Source of the DNA: Eurosta solidaginis
Taxonomy: Eukaryota; Arthropoda; Insecta; Diptera; Tephritidae
Reading direction: 5' to 3'
Assembly (NCBI RefSeq): GCF_040869045.1
Contig: NC_090319.1
Coordinates: 279,221,693 to 279,285,692 of the forward strand
Length of the DNA stretch: 64,000 nt
The translations under genes were made by a program, and so were the position numbers. The notes under the pieces are model-generated. The model saw only the letters and a program-made list of their open reading frames with translations. It made no database searches and was not told the DNA's origin. Of the stretch, positions 33,300 to 44,119 are shown piece by piece. Each line of letters begins with the position of its first letter. Position 1 is the stretch's first letter.

Positions 33300-34019
33300 A
33301 TGCACTTAGGATGTACTGAGGATAAAACGAAGTACCTGCTGTCATCGAGCAAAGAGTCAGCGCATACACGCCTTGGCAACCACGCTACTGTTGGGAGCCA
33401 TAATTTCGAAATAGTAAATGACTTCGTTTATTTGGGAATCAACATCAACATTAGCAACAACATCAGCCCTGAAATCAAGCGAAGATTCAATCTTGCCAAT
33501 AAATGGTACTATGGACTAGGTAGGCAATTTAAAAGTAAAGTCCTTTCTCGGCGAACGAAAATTATACTCTACAAGTCACTTATCGTACCCATCCTGCTAT
33601 ATGGGGCAGAAGCATGGACCATGACAACAGCAGATGAAGCGGCTTTGGGAGAGTTCGAGAGAAAAGTTCTTCGAAAGATTTATGGACCTATACGCGTTGG
33701 CGATGGCGAGTACCGAAGAAGATTTAAGGATGAGCTGTGCGAGCTATACGCAGACATCAACATAGTCCAGCGAATTAAAACGCAGCGGCTGCGCTGGCTA
33801 GGCCATGTTATGCGAATGAGAGATGATGCTCCGGCCAAGAAAGTGTTTCTATCGGAACCCGCCTATGGAAGCAGAGGTAGAGGGCGGCCCCCACTCCGTT
33901 GGAAGGAACAAGTGGAAAACGATTTAATCTCCCTTGGTGTGACCAATTGGCGCCGGTTGGCGGAGCGAAGGAGCGACTGGCGCGCCTTGTTGGGCGGCCA
34001 TAACCATTTAGACGGTTAA
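33300..34019 (+). CDS. RTE-type LINE C-terminal frame (239 aa), uninterrupted
   Basis: This is the longest open frame in the window. It starts at the very end of the RT domain (EDKTKYLLSS, then VNDFVYLGI). It contains the thumb segment (EIKRRFNLANKWYYGL, ILYGAEAWTM) and the RTE C-terminal domain (GEFERKVLRKIYGPI, QRIKTQRLRWLGHVMRM, GRGRPPLRWKEQVENDL, LGVTNWRRLA). It ends 12 bases before the tail sequence. The endonuclease and catalytic palm are missing, so it cannot retrotranspose. The open frame suggests a fairly recent insertion. The first Met is not a true start. Confidence 0.82.
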   Translation: MHLGCTEDKTKYLLSSSKESAHTRLGNHATVGSHNFEIVNDFVYLGININISNNISPEIKRRFNLANKWYYGLGRQFKSKVLSRRTKIILYKSLIVPILLYGAEAWTMTTADEAALGEFERKVLRKIYGPIRVGDGEYRRRFKDELCELYADINIVQRIKTQRLRWLGHVMRMRDDAPAKKVFLSEPAYGSRGRGRPPLRWKEQVENDLISLGVTNWRRLAERRSDWRALLGGHNHLDG

Positions 34020-34055
34020 GCGCCAATTAAGTGAGTAAGTAAGTAAGTAAGATGT
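33300..34055 (+). mobile_element. RTE-type LINE 3' end with (TAAG)n tail
   Basis: A long 5'-truncated fragment: the C-terminal frame is followed by TTAAGCGCCAATTAAG and then (TAAG)n at about 34028-34050. RTE-type elements commonly end in short tandem repeats rather than poly(A). Related, more decayed pieces lie at 9.1, 35.2, 39.2 and 39.6 kb. Confidence 0.8.
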
Positions 34056-35149
34056 ACTTATCTATAAGTTTTAAGATTTTGTGTTTAAACTTTGTGTTGC
34101 ACAGTTTGTAATATTGCGAAACTTGTACATAAATAGTTATAAGTAAAATGCTCAATAAAAATGAAATGAAATGAAAATGAAATGAAATGCATTGTTTCGA
34201 CCGAAAAATTCCAAATGCGACGCATTTCCTCATACAAATCTCATTTCCGAAATAACTAATTTGAGCGCATTTTATCACATTCGGCCTGCAAATGCAATCC
34301 AAACAACCGATCCGCACACGCTTTTGACATTTTCTTACTAATAGAAACCCGGTGAGAAAACGAAAGGAAAAACGACTTATCATAATCTTGGTGCTGTACC
34401 AGAGCTATAAATAGCAGTTTCCACTAGTTTTTTAAAGGCAAACTGACAATTCCACCAGAATCGTAATATTGTTTAATCAATTACGTCAGTGCATCATATT
34501 GCTTTGAGTGGTGTTCTCGCAGTCGAGTCTTGCAGGGAAGTTTAAGAGAGATGCGAATGAGGCCAATTTAAACGCTCTCAAAGTACTCATTTGGAAGCAC
34601 GCATTTGGGGCCTGTGTAAATGTCATATGCGTGAAAATCTGTGCGATCACTTTTGGCTGATTCAACGACAAAAATAGAATCTGCACTGGTAGGGTAACCA
34701 AGTTGTTACGGACCAACTCCAATGATCGTAAAGTGTCAATGTCTGGTTGGGAAACCATGAGTTCAGTAATAGAGAAGCCATCAATTTCAAGATCTGCATT
34801 CGAGGGTAATATTGAGCCTTGTGAGGCATTGTAGAGATATAGATGAACTTATAAAGTGAACCTAGCATTTCTTTAGCTAACTAAATGGAGGAGGTTCTTC
34901 CTGGGGTCATAACAAAATGTATCGGTTGCAGCTACGACGAATTGCGATATACTCTTAAAACTCATAAACAGGCATTTAGCAATTGTATCAAAGCATCAAC
35001 GATGATCGCCAATACTTACTAGTTTACTCTGCTGAAGCTGCAGGATGTAAGGAAAGATGTCCGTATCTATATTTCGCAGGTAAAGAGAACTGCTATTTTT
35101 TGCTTCTTCTCAAACCGGAATGTATTTGGTTCAAAAGGAAGTTAGTAAG
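34056..35149. other. LINE-tail-like (ATGAA)n tract, then no gene recognised
   Basis: At 34150-34190 AATAAAAATGAAATGAAATG ends a stretch that reads like a LINE 3' trailer with an (ATGAA)n tail. It may be the true end of LINE N, separated from it by the RTE piece. From 34200 to 35149 no domain is recognised; frames of 68-118 codons are on the minus strand. Confidence 0.4.
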
Positions 35150-35290
35150 ATGTAACTAGGAGATGTATAAGCCTTACGCAAACATTTGCATAGTTCAAAG
35201 CATCAATACCTATACCGTCCTAGAAGGTAGTCTTATTGGTAAGAAGATCTGGAAGGATCAAGTTGCGAATGATCTGACATACTGCGTAAA
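35150..35290 (+). pseudogene. Heavily eroded RTE C-terminal fragment
   Basis: MYKPYANICIVQSIN aligns with ELYADINIVQRIK of the copy at 33.9 kb, and KKIWKDQVANDL with RWKEQVENDL. About 140 bp only, with the DNA between heavily altered. Confidence 0.45.
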
Positions 35291-35384
35291 ATTTCAAAAA
35301 ATAGTAGCAATCAAATTAAAATTTTCAAAAAACTAAGGTAGGAAATTAACAGTAAAGAGAATCGGGACAGCGGGAAGCATACAT

Positions 35385-36000
35385 CCATATTGGATCCCAG
35401 GCCATATGGGAATAGATGGGAATGAAAAAGCATATGAACTAGCTAAAAAGGGCACATACCTTGAAGCTTGCTCCGTAGACGTCCCAATTAGACTGGGCGA
35501 TATAAAGCGAAGGCGAGAGGTGCAGTAGCACGGGGCTGTTAAGTGTCGATGTGTTGGTTACAACCTTAGACTAACAAAGTTGCTTCTATCATTAAAAAGA
35601 GGGGACTGTAAGCTCATGACGGGTATTCTGACTGGACACTACCTTCTGGCGTCACATACCTTTAAATTAGACTTGGTCAGTGATAGCAGATGTAGGAAGT
35701 GCGGGTTGGAGGAGAAAACGATCGAGCACGTTCTGTGCTCGTACTCTGCGCTTGCCAGGCTAAGACTCCAGCTATTAGGAGTGATACAGCTGTCAAATCA
35801 AGAAGCAACAAGTGGCTCAAATCCTAGGAAGCTTCTAGTATTTACCAAGAGGACGGAGTTGATTTATAACATAGGTCCTGGTTTTTGATAGGGTTTATCA
35901 ATTTGGTCGTTAAAACAAACTTCTGGCAACACTATGGACTATTCAGTCTATGTGAGCTCCTCATGGACCGGCCAGTTCAACCTAATCTAACCTAACAGGA
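35385..36000 (+). pseudogene. RNase H LINE 3' end (L2)
   Basis: PYWIPGHMGIDGNEKAYELA (35388-35447) is the last RNase H block. After a stop, the frame at 35580-35888 carries LLLSLKRGDCKLMTGILTGH and CRKCGLEEKTIEHVLCSY, a Cys/His terminal motif, then KLLVFTKRTE and IGPGF at the stop. The trailer ends CAACCTAATCTAACCTAAC at about 35995. Same family as L3 and L4. Confidence 0.75.
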
Positions 36001-36532
36001 ACGTACGTTTTTTTATTTTGACTTTCGCTTTGCTGCTGTTTACTAAATTGAAAGATCTTCTATCACTAATTAGGAGGTTTTACGATACTAGCTGCTTAAC
36101 AAATATTACTGGTAGGTAGGTTTATTTCAACAATAAATACCTCATCCTTAAAGGGTTGCTAGCTTAAAAACAGAAACTCTCAACGCATACCTATTTAACA
36201 GAAATTACAAATCTGCTTAGTCCTTAATTTGTTACGTTTTTTGTTTAAGAACGGTTCTTTCTTTAAGTGTATATATGTAAGTACATTCCACGCCCACTCA
36301 GAAAAAGCACTTTCCAATGTTTATTTTCGGTTTAGGTGATTCCGATTCGCATTATCCTCGGCACTTACGTTACGTGTATTTCACTTCAAATTGCATTATT
36401 TTTGTAGCTAAATAATTTTGTTGTTGTAGTTTTAGCAATTTTCTTTTGTTGTGTACGACTGTATATATATTTGCCGTTCCTGTTCCTATTGCTCGTTCTT
36501 TAGCATGGCAGTCAGTTATTTCGTATTATATG
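36001..36532. other. No gene recognised
   Basis: AT-rich sequence without assignable frames or repeats. Confidence 0.4.
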
Positions 36533-36534
36533 TA

Positions 36535-37522
36535 CAGTGTACTCTCTCTTAAACGGACACCTAAGAGACTGCCAAATTTGTCCGCTTATGAGAAAAGTAT
36601 TATTGATTAATGTTTAAACAGTTTTATTTCCAAAATAAAAATATTAATACATACAAATAAGACTGAGTTAGGAGGTTCATAAAGCTTTGTTCATAAATTA
36701 AAGAATGAAGTTTTGTGTACAAAATATTCAAAATAATTGTACGGAAAGTTATGTTGTGACGTTTTTTGAACCTTTCCAGCTCGCCGGATGATGCACTAAA
36801 ATCGTCGTAATTGAGTCTCACTGCAATTTCTTTAGCTTTGCTCCTTATAAGTGTGCCTGACAGAGGAATGCTCTTACTTCGAGCCTTCACAAACCATTCG
36901 TAGCACAACTTATCAATATTAAGGCCTTTGGGCTTCGCCAGACTCCTTTTGCTCTCCGGGTTGACGTCAGTATCCCACAAACTTAAAATTTGATCTTTGT
37001 TTTTGATAATGCTACCAGCTTGAGGTTTGATGATCTTACATTTCTGTGCCAACTCTCGTAAACTTAGTTTTTCTTTCTCATGAATTTCAATGACATTAAC
37101 TTTGTCTTGAATACTCAACACTACTTTAGGCATTGCGATTCACGTACGTACATACACACAAGAAGATACTAACTACGTGTATGCAATAGGTACATACATT
37201 TTTATGTGTTTTACTGTATTGAAAACAGGTTCTGCGTATTTAGGGGATTCCCCTACATCCATGCACGTATTAGTGAATAAGCAACAGATGTACGAATATG
37301 GTAAAGAGTAAATGAAAAAAGTGTTATAAGCTGTCCGGTTATGAGAAATTAAAAAGCCCTTTGGGATAAAAATCAAGTATCCGCGTCCTGTTATGGGAGG
37401 GTTGTTCGCTCAAAAGGGAAAAACTTAAAAAAATGCTTAAGGATTTTTTTGGTACTGAAAAAATTGTCCGTTTATGAGAGGTGTCCGCTTAAGAGAGGTG
37501 TCCGTTAGGAGAGAGTATACTG
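36535..37522 (-). mobile_element. pogo/Tigger-type transposon, internally deleted (988 bp), both ends and TA duplication present
   Basis: The left end is CAGTGTACTCTCTCTTAAAC and the right end, on the other strand, is CAGTATACTCTCTCCTAACG, each followed by GGACACC. TA flanks both sides (36533-36534 and 37523-37524). Near each end are more copies of the TGTCCG...TTATGAGA phrase (36580-36598, 37330-37350, 37470-37500), possible sub-terminal binding sites. Autonomous relatives are over 2 kb; only the N-terminal part of the transposase is left. Confidence 0.88.
36624..37133 (-). CDS. Truncated pogo/Tigger transposase, DNA-binding half only (169 codons)
   Basis: The ATG is at 37133, just inside the element end. 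Residues 1-50 form the CENP-B N-terminal helix-turn-helix (VLSIQDKVNVIEIHEKEKLS, LRELAQKCKI). Residues ~70-132 form the second CENP-B/Tc5-type DNA-binding domain (KLCYEWFVKARSKSIPLSGT, SASSGELERFKKRHNI). After residue ~132 the sequence is AT-rich and unrelated, and the catalytic DDE domain is missing. No stop or frameshift breaks the DNA-binding part. Such a product could bind element ends without cutting; expression is not known. Confidence 0.8.
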   Translation of the reverse strand: MPKVVLSIQDKVNVIEIHEKEKLSLRELAQKCKIIKPQAGSIIKNKDQILSLWDTDVNPESKRSLAKPKGLNIDKLCYEWFVKARSKSIPLSGTLIRSKAKEIAVRLNYDDFSASSGELERFKKRHNITFRTIILNILYTKLHSLIYEQSFMNLLTQSYLYVLIFLFWK

Positions 37523-37758
37523 TATCTATATTATATAAAAAGATGAATATACAGTGTCAGCCATATTATTGGATACCTGCATTAAAACAATTTTCAAAAT
37601 TCAACGGTAGTCTTTAGTGAAATCAAATTTCAACTTTTTCACCGTAATGGTAACGTTTTCATTACCTCCGGTTAACGCTAAAGAGCATTTTATTTGATTT
37701 GAACGATTTCTGTCAATTACAGTCAGCATAAAACAAAGATGGTGGAAACGGTCTCTTC

Positions 37759-38693
37759 GGTCCGGTTTTTCAGTAGTTGGTTGAGCTAAGCTTAAACTAA
37801 GTTTGCTTAAACTCGAGTCAAATTTAAACCCCAGATATTCTATTGAGCAGTTTTTCAGTCACACTTTAAGGCCGCCTTTAGGGTAGACTTTTTTGTACGG
37901 CAACATTGTTTTTTTCTATTATCTAGATAATTTATAGATACGGCAACAGATGCATTTTGTTTAGCCAACAAACATGGAAAAAATATTTCGCCAGCGAAAT
38001 ATATATCTAGTTCCGGAGGTGATATCCAACATCGTTATTTTATTATTCTTAAACCAGATAGTTCTCGAGCTGATATCCAACTTCACTATCCAATCACTAT
38101 TCAACCTTTGAGATATTTTGTAAAATTTAGAGTTCTCGAGTTGCTTATCGTTATCAAATTATTACCCAATCTTTGAGAGATTTTGGGAAATGTACAGTTC
38201 TCAAATGATAATCCAACATATTTCCAGTTGATATCCTACATTGGATATCGAGTTGAGGTGGAGTGGAATTAATCAAAAATAAATTATACATATTTTATTT
38301 TATTTTCGTGAAAATACTGTAGTACTCTAGTATGGAATCTTACATTTGAGCCCAGTTAGAAGTTTTTGCTTTATAAAAAATTCTTTGTTTTACTGAGTAC
38401 GCTATAATTCTCGAGTTGAGCCAATGTTTCGAAACAACTTTTGAAATTTTAGAAGTATGCCCAGTTATCAACATGAGCTCTAATGGTACTCAAGCCCAAA
38501 TGCTTGTTGGGTATATTCGACGCCATTTCGAACGAACGTAAATAACTGATAGGTTAACTAGAGTTTAACCCTGCCAGATGGGCCGCTTAATCTTAGCTTA
38601 AACTTCAGTTAAATTAGACTGAAAAACTGCAGAATAAGTTTAAGAGTAGTTTAACTGACAAACTGAGTTGAACTTGTACTGAAAAACCGGGCC
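37759..38693. mobile_element. Inverted-repeat element Q1 with GG(C/T)CCGGTTTTTCAGT ends
   Basis: The left end is GGTCCGGTTTTTCAGTAG and the right end, on the other strand, is GGCCCGGTTTTTCAGTAC. Both are followed by diverged TTAAACT/TTGAGC phrases over about 100 bp. A second internal CAGTTTTTCAGTC phrase occurs next to each arm (about 37852 and 38623). The middle (37990-38250) has repeated GTTCTCGAG and GATATCCAAC phrases. No frame and no clear target duplication. Non-autonomous DNA element, superfamily not determined. Confidence 0.6.
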
Positions 38694-39199
38694 TTAAAGT
38701 AGACAAAACCTCTTCCTACTGAAAATGTAGGTGGAACATTTTTTTAAGATTATTAAAAGTTTATAAAGTAATTAGTATGCTTAAATTTTATGCTTTTGAA
38801 TTAAATGTTAGAGAAATATTATATTTTAATTAGAAATTAATTCCCCACATTTTTATTTGAATATTAGCGCAAAATTTCCGGCAAAAGCATATTTTAAAAT
38901 AATAACAGTTGGCTATTTATGTGCCCACCACTGTATGTGGAAATGTTTCACCTACTAAATCGTATAGCAAGAATAAGATGCGACATTAAATTATAGAACT
39001 TCCGATTAGGTTTGTTGCGAATTTTAGATATCTGTGAGGGCGAGTGAATTGACAACGATCACCTTCATTTCCTTTGCCCTGGCCAGGGCTTATATTTAAA
39101 AAAAAAAGGCCCAGTATCGAAGCCTATTGAGTTTTACAGGTCAGTTTCAGTATTGAATAAATATTGTATAACTTGTTTTTTTTCTTGCTGTTCTGCGTT
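38694..39199. other. No gene recognised
   Basis: AT-rich sequence with nothing assignable. Confidence 0.4.
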
Positions 39200-39560
39200 A
39201 TCATCATAATTTCATTAATTGGCGCTTGATCTCATATGCGATTTAGGCCGTTTCGTAAGAAATCCCGCTAGCTATCCCAGTGTTCCACCCCATTCCACTG
39301 CGGTAAGGATTGAAATTATTTTTTGGTCGGAGTGTCTCCGTCCATTCGCATAAGTGACGCAAATTGGAAACACCAAGGCATATCAAGTCATCCTACACCT
39401 GTTTCTTCCAACCCATTTAAGGTTTATTTATTCCCACACTCCCGAATGCACGTAGAGAGTAGTACCCTCTGGGCATGATAGTCTTAATTCATTCGCATAC
39501 TCAGCCAGCGAAGCCTTTGTACTTTATCCGTTTATATCTGCTAAAACTCTTCGCTTTGTA
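39200..39560 (-). pseudogene. Eroded RTE LINE 3' end (copy a)
   Basis: On the minus strand, pieces such as MGWKKQV and DDLICLGVSNLRHL match the RWKEQVENDLISLGVTNWRR region of the 33.9 kb copy. The GCGCCAATTAA trailer follows at about 39230-39219. Many stops. Confidence 0.6.
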
Positions 39561-39609
39561 ATATAGCTTTCTCGCATACATCATTGGCATGACGGGAAGG
39601 GGCCAAATA

Positions 39610-40020
39610 TCTTTTTGTTTGCTTTAGTTGGCACTTAACAGTCTAAATGGCAATGGCCGCCCAACAAGTTGCACTACTAGCTTGTTCGCTATGGTAACTG
39701 TCGCCAATTGGTAACACCAAGGGAATTTAAGCCATTTCTCACCTGGTTCTTCCAGCGGAGTGGGAGGGGTGCCCTCTTTCCTTGCTTCCATATGCAGTTT
39801 CGCATAAAAGTTCTGTTTTAGCCGGAGCTTCATCTTTCAATCGCATAACATGATCTAGCCAGCGTAGCCGACGTGTTTTAATTCGCTAGACTTGCTTCAT
39901 GTCTGCGTGGAGCTCATAAAGCTTAATATTAAATCTTTTTTGGTACATGCCATCGCCAAAAATCTTCTGAATAACTTTAATCTCGAACGAGCCACCCGTT
40001 CTGACAAGGAGAAGAGGCAT
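39610..40020 (-). pseudogene. Eroded RTE LINE 3' end (copy b)
   Basis: On the minus strand: FEIKVIQKIFGDGMYQKRF, then LYELHADMK, RIKTRRLRWLDHVMRLKDEA and ETAYGSKERG, in the order of the intact copy, with stops and a frameshift. The GTGCCAACTAA trailer lies near 39635. It lies head to tail with copy a, so two RTE ends sit side by side. Confidence 0.72.
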
Positions 40021-40394
40021 GTTGATTTTTTTATGGTGGGTGCTATTTAGGATTCGGACTATCGTGAAGTACTGGTCTGAAATGGCACTAATAAAGTCAA
40101 ATCAGTTCGTCGCCTTTAGCACTTTTAAATCTACCCTCCTTAGCTAAGGCACGCTCTATACCTCGGTTACTAGACAGTCACTATCGCTATAGCAGGAATT
40201 TGCCCTGATTTGGAAGTAATCCGTCATCCGCCAACATCTTGCTTTACCCAATTGCTTTCATGCAGGATTCATGGTGTCAGCGTAAAAACGTAGGGCAACA
40301 CCCATCCCTATTCTAATTACACTCGTTATGCTCTCTAAGATAGTGGTGACGTGACATTATCCCAAGCGGAATAACCATAGAAAATGAAATGAAG

Positions 40395-40790
40395 GGGCTG
40401 CCGTGGTGTGGTGGTAGTGTGTTCCGCCTACCACACCAAACATCCTGAGCTCAAGTCCCGGCCACAGCATCAAAAACAAAGAAATAAGTTTTTTTAGTTA
40501 GAAGCATGATTCAAGGTTCGATTCGAGCTCACAAATAATTGTTAGCAACATGTTTCTCTAAGCGAGTCGCCTCTCGGCAGTGATTTTGCAAAAGCTCCGA
40601 ATATATGTATTTCTGTCATGAAGAGCTTTTCAGTGCAAGCTCACTGCTTTGCAGATGCCCTCCGGCATTAGCGTAAACTATGTAGGTCCCTTCTAGCAAA
40701 TTTGTAGGAAAAATTAGAAGGAGCACGGCGCAAATTGGCGTGATTCTTTTCGGAGGTGTATCGCGCCTTATATTTATTTTAATTTTTTAT
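40395..40790 (+). mobile_element. tRNA-derived SINE, family A, copy A2
   Basis: The tRNA-like head (GTGGTGTGGTGGTAGTGTGT, then GAGCTCAAGTCCCGG as B-box) is followed by CTAAGCGAGTCGCCTCTCGG, GTATTTCTGTCATGAAGAGC, TTTGCAGATGCC, GTAGGTCCC, AATTTGTAGGAAAAATTAGA and the ending TATCGCGCCTTATATTTATT. It holds an extra ~55 bp between the head and the body compared with A3 and A4. Confidence 0.82.
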
Positions 40791-42934
40791 AATTTTATAT
40801 AATAAAAACTAATTTCTTTCTTTTCAAAAACCAGTTTGTTTTTACACATTTTAATTTCTTCTACCAACAGGAGCTTACTTATTTATGCCGAAAAATTCTT
40901 CATGGCAGAAATGTGCCTCAATGACCTTGCAAACTGACCGTTGGCCAGAAATACATTGTACAACTTGCTGAAATCGATGAATTCCAAGCGTGAAATATAC
41001 TAGGTATAACAGTAAAAAGGCAGTCTTCGTGCTAATGAGGTTTTTGGCATTACTTGAACATGGAAGATTTTCCAATTGAAGAATTTTTGGGTACATATAT
41101 ACAAATATGAAGTTCCAAACAAAAACAAAATTTCAATACATATCTGTAAACATAATTTCGCGCAGTGCATTCTCACGCATATATTTTTGCCTTTCCAAAG
41201 CGCTCGCGCTCGTTTAAGTGCCGGTTTGATTGTGAAGAATGCGAATGTTGAACTAAATTGATGCTGAATCTTTGTGCTTTTGAATGCGAGTACGAATGCT
41301 AATATTCGCAACATCTCTATTGCCGATTGCAAAGTACATCTCCTAGATATATGTATGTTATATGTGTATATATGTTTGCATATTTAAAGGCGTATATTTA
41401 TGCATGTACTCATATACACATACATACATACATACATTTGGATATTGCCATTGTCATTGTGTAAATAAAATATGTCACGACTATAGAACAAAAGCTACAA
41501 CGACGGCAGCACTGACATTCCCATTGTCATTGCATACAAATGCGCACAAATACATATACAAACATACAAACACATAGATATACAAACAAACCAAATATTT
41601 CGTTACTTATTTAAACACACTTACCCGCCCATTTATGCCAACCCACACGCGCCTGCTATTTTCCCATCTCACCAACCAACCGTCAAATGAGACTACTATT
41701 TTATGCTATTGTTATTGTATTTGTTTTGATGCCAATTCGAGCAAGCACTGTTTGTATCACCATCCATTGTCATTGCCTAAGTATGTGCGTGTGTTTGTTT
41801 CATGGAGTCAAACTTATTGTTATCCACATTCAAGGCTCATCATTCTGCCAGTTGTAGTCACATTATTGGTTTAGTATGGGTTTTAGAAAATGAAAATCGC
41901 ATGCTCAAGTAGAGCAATAACAATGTGGGAGAGTGTGTGGGCGAGGGCAATGAATTGCATGGTGATGGTGGTACCTTACGTGCCAAAACTGTCTTTGTGC
42001 GCCTGTGGATATGCTATAACAGCGTTCATCCTTCCTTTTGCACTTCTAACCTAACTTATGTTCAAAATGTCTTTAGAACCAGTGCTTTCTTTGCGCTTTG
42101 ATTACGTTTTATGTTATTTTTATTAACTATTTCGATATTAAACAAAATTTTATTTCCACACATTGCTATGTGCTGTGTCTTCCTAGGGTTTCTTTAAGTT
42201 AACCTTTATGTTTATATGACTTTTTGTGACCTGCTTTTTATTTTCAGTTAATTTTTTCTATAAAAATTGTGTATGTACCAAGAAAAATAATAAAGTAAGC
42301 AGATAAAACGGTTGTATATATTAACCATAGTCAACATTCAGAAGGACATTAGGATGTCGTACCAAGTTTATTTCATTGTTTTGGAAAACCATACACTTTT
42401 TGGTGTCACAAAAGTGGTGTAACCCCAGGCTACAAAAACTGGTGTATTCTCCTTTATCGGGTGGACCACATTGCAAATGAAAAGGTTGTTGATATAATGT
42501 GAGGAAACATTAGATACCTGACATTCATTGGGTATGTCGGGTTGATGCTGAATACGTAAGATTTTAACCTATTGCCGTATCCAGGCCGGAGTTGTGCCAG
42601 AGTGACAAGCTTCTCACTGTGAAGTCTGCTTTCCTCTTCAGCAAATTTCGGGTTTTGGATATTTAGAATAGGGTTCGCCTGGCGTTTATCGATATAAGAC
42701 TTTGCCGACTCTTTGTGAATGCGGCTGTGGGCCTATTTGTGCTTTTAACTTCAAATGGATGTTATCTTGTGCGCCGGATTTTTTGGCTATCTCGTCAAAA
42801 TGCATGCCTTTCTCGAACGCCAGACAAAGTGTTTATGGGTGTCGGATAGTCGGAAAGGTAATGCCATCGACGTGGATGTCCAATAATTCTAAGACTTGTA
42901 TCGTCCACATCTTGAATATGGTTGCTGAAGAATG
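40791..42934. other. No gene recognised (2.1 kb); simple repeats
   Basis: TATG/CATA simple sequence is at about 41345-41440 and 41540-41590. A phrase TTCATGGCAGAAATGTGCCTC at about 40899 may be a minus-strand SINE A scrap. Frames of 60-110 codons have no recognisable domain. Confidence 0.4.
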
Positions 42935-43412
42935 GTGACGTGTAATGGAACTAGCGTCAACTCATATAATTCGCTTTCGAAACGAAATTAATTCCTTTGA
43001 AATGGAACTAATGTCAATGACATTGATTCAAAATCCGAAAGAGAATTTATGTTAGAATCATTTTGGATTCAAATTCATTTATTTTAATTTTCTTTACAGA
43101 AACGAATTAATGTCACAAAAACTTTTTCTCACCATTGACACTTATTTCCGTTGGAAAAGCGAATTAACATCAGCAGCGGTAGGTATGTCTGTTGTAAGGT
43201 CTTCGGGGAGTGTCCTTATCGCTACAACAATAATTTCAGAACTTCTTGCGGATACCTCCACCGAACTTTTGAATAAAATTTCCAAAGCGAACTTAAGTCA
43301 ATTGATATTAGTTCTCTTTCGGATTTGAAATTAATGTCACTGACATTAATTCTCGTTCAAAAGCGAATTAATGTCAACTGACGTTACTTCCATTGGCACA
43401 ATTACACGTCAC
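42935..43412. mobile_element. Inverted-repeat MITE, 478 bp, with ~110 bp arms and long imperfect target duplication
   Basis: The left end GTGACGTGTAATGGAACTAG and the right end (other strand) GTGACGTGTAATTGTGCCAA begin arms of about 110 bp containing AATTCGCTTT, GACATTAATT and TCCGAAAGAGA. The left flank has CTGAAGAATG and the right flank CTGAAGACAA, a possible 7-10 bp duplication as in Mutator-like elements. The centre holds a LINE/SINE tail scrap (CTTCGGGGAGTGTCCTTATC followed by CTACAACAA, about 43200-43232). No transposase. Confidence 0.65.
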
Positions 43413-43503
43413 CTGAAGACAAAAGTACAGCAAAGCTCCTCATAGCAAGGACCAGAACCTGTTGTCATTATTTTGCAGTCCACGGGTCGGGAATTATAAT
43501 AAT

Positions 43504-43705
43504 TTAAGGCGAGATAAGCTAACCTCCGAGAAGATTTTAGGCCGACCTTTTCTTTCAATTTGCTTGTTTTAATTTTTCCTACAAATTGGTGGGACGAGAA
43601 TTGACTCCGAACGGTATCTGCAAGGCAGATGAGTTTTCACTGAGAAGATTTTCATGGCAGACATGCACACGGAGTGGTTGCCAAATCCCTGCCGAATGGC
43701 CTTGA
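43504..43705 (-). mobile_element. tRNA-derived SINE, family A, 3' part (A5)
   Basis: On the minus strand it gives CATGAAAATCTTCTCAGTGA, CATCTGCCTTGCAGATACCG, TTCGGAGTC, AATTTGTAGGAAAAATT, and the tail from GCAAATTGAAAGAAAAGGTC to a TTATCTCGCCTTA end at 43504. The tRNA-like head is missing. Confidence 0.75.
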
Positions 43706-44119
43706 AAAACCCATATTTCGTTTGGCGGGCATGGATAGGGCAAAAATATGGTTTTCTATGTCCGACGAGCAGTGATAATTTTCTACCACACAAGTGGATG
43801 AGTACCCGTTTACAGTGCTAAAAGTCTTATCGGCTATTTGCTCCGCCAACTTCTCACTTCATCCGTCTGATTGCAGTTTGGTATGCCACACTACAGCCGG
43901 AGAAAGTTTGCTGGCTTGATTTTGTGGCAGACTTTATTTCTTGTGTCGCAGCTATGCTTTATTAATGATGTCCATTAGAATAGGTCGATATGTACAAATT
44001 TTTTGTGAAAGTCAGTTGCAATAATTTAGTCAACAATTTTTAAGAACTTTTTGACAGATATTTATATGATCATATGTATTTAATTAGCGAGCTATTGCTC
44101 ATATTGCTTCATACAATGG
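43706..44119. other. No gene recognised
   Basis: Overlapping minus frames at 43569-43849 are reading through the SINE; there is no other evidence of a gene. Confidence 0.4.

Noticed and set aside
37759..38693. Target duplication for Q1
   Set aside because: The bases outside both ends (TC and TT) do not match, so no duplication is claimed.
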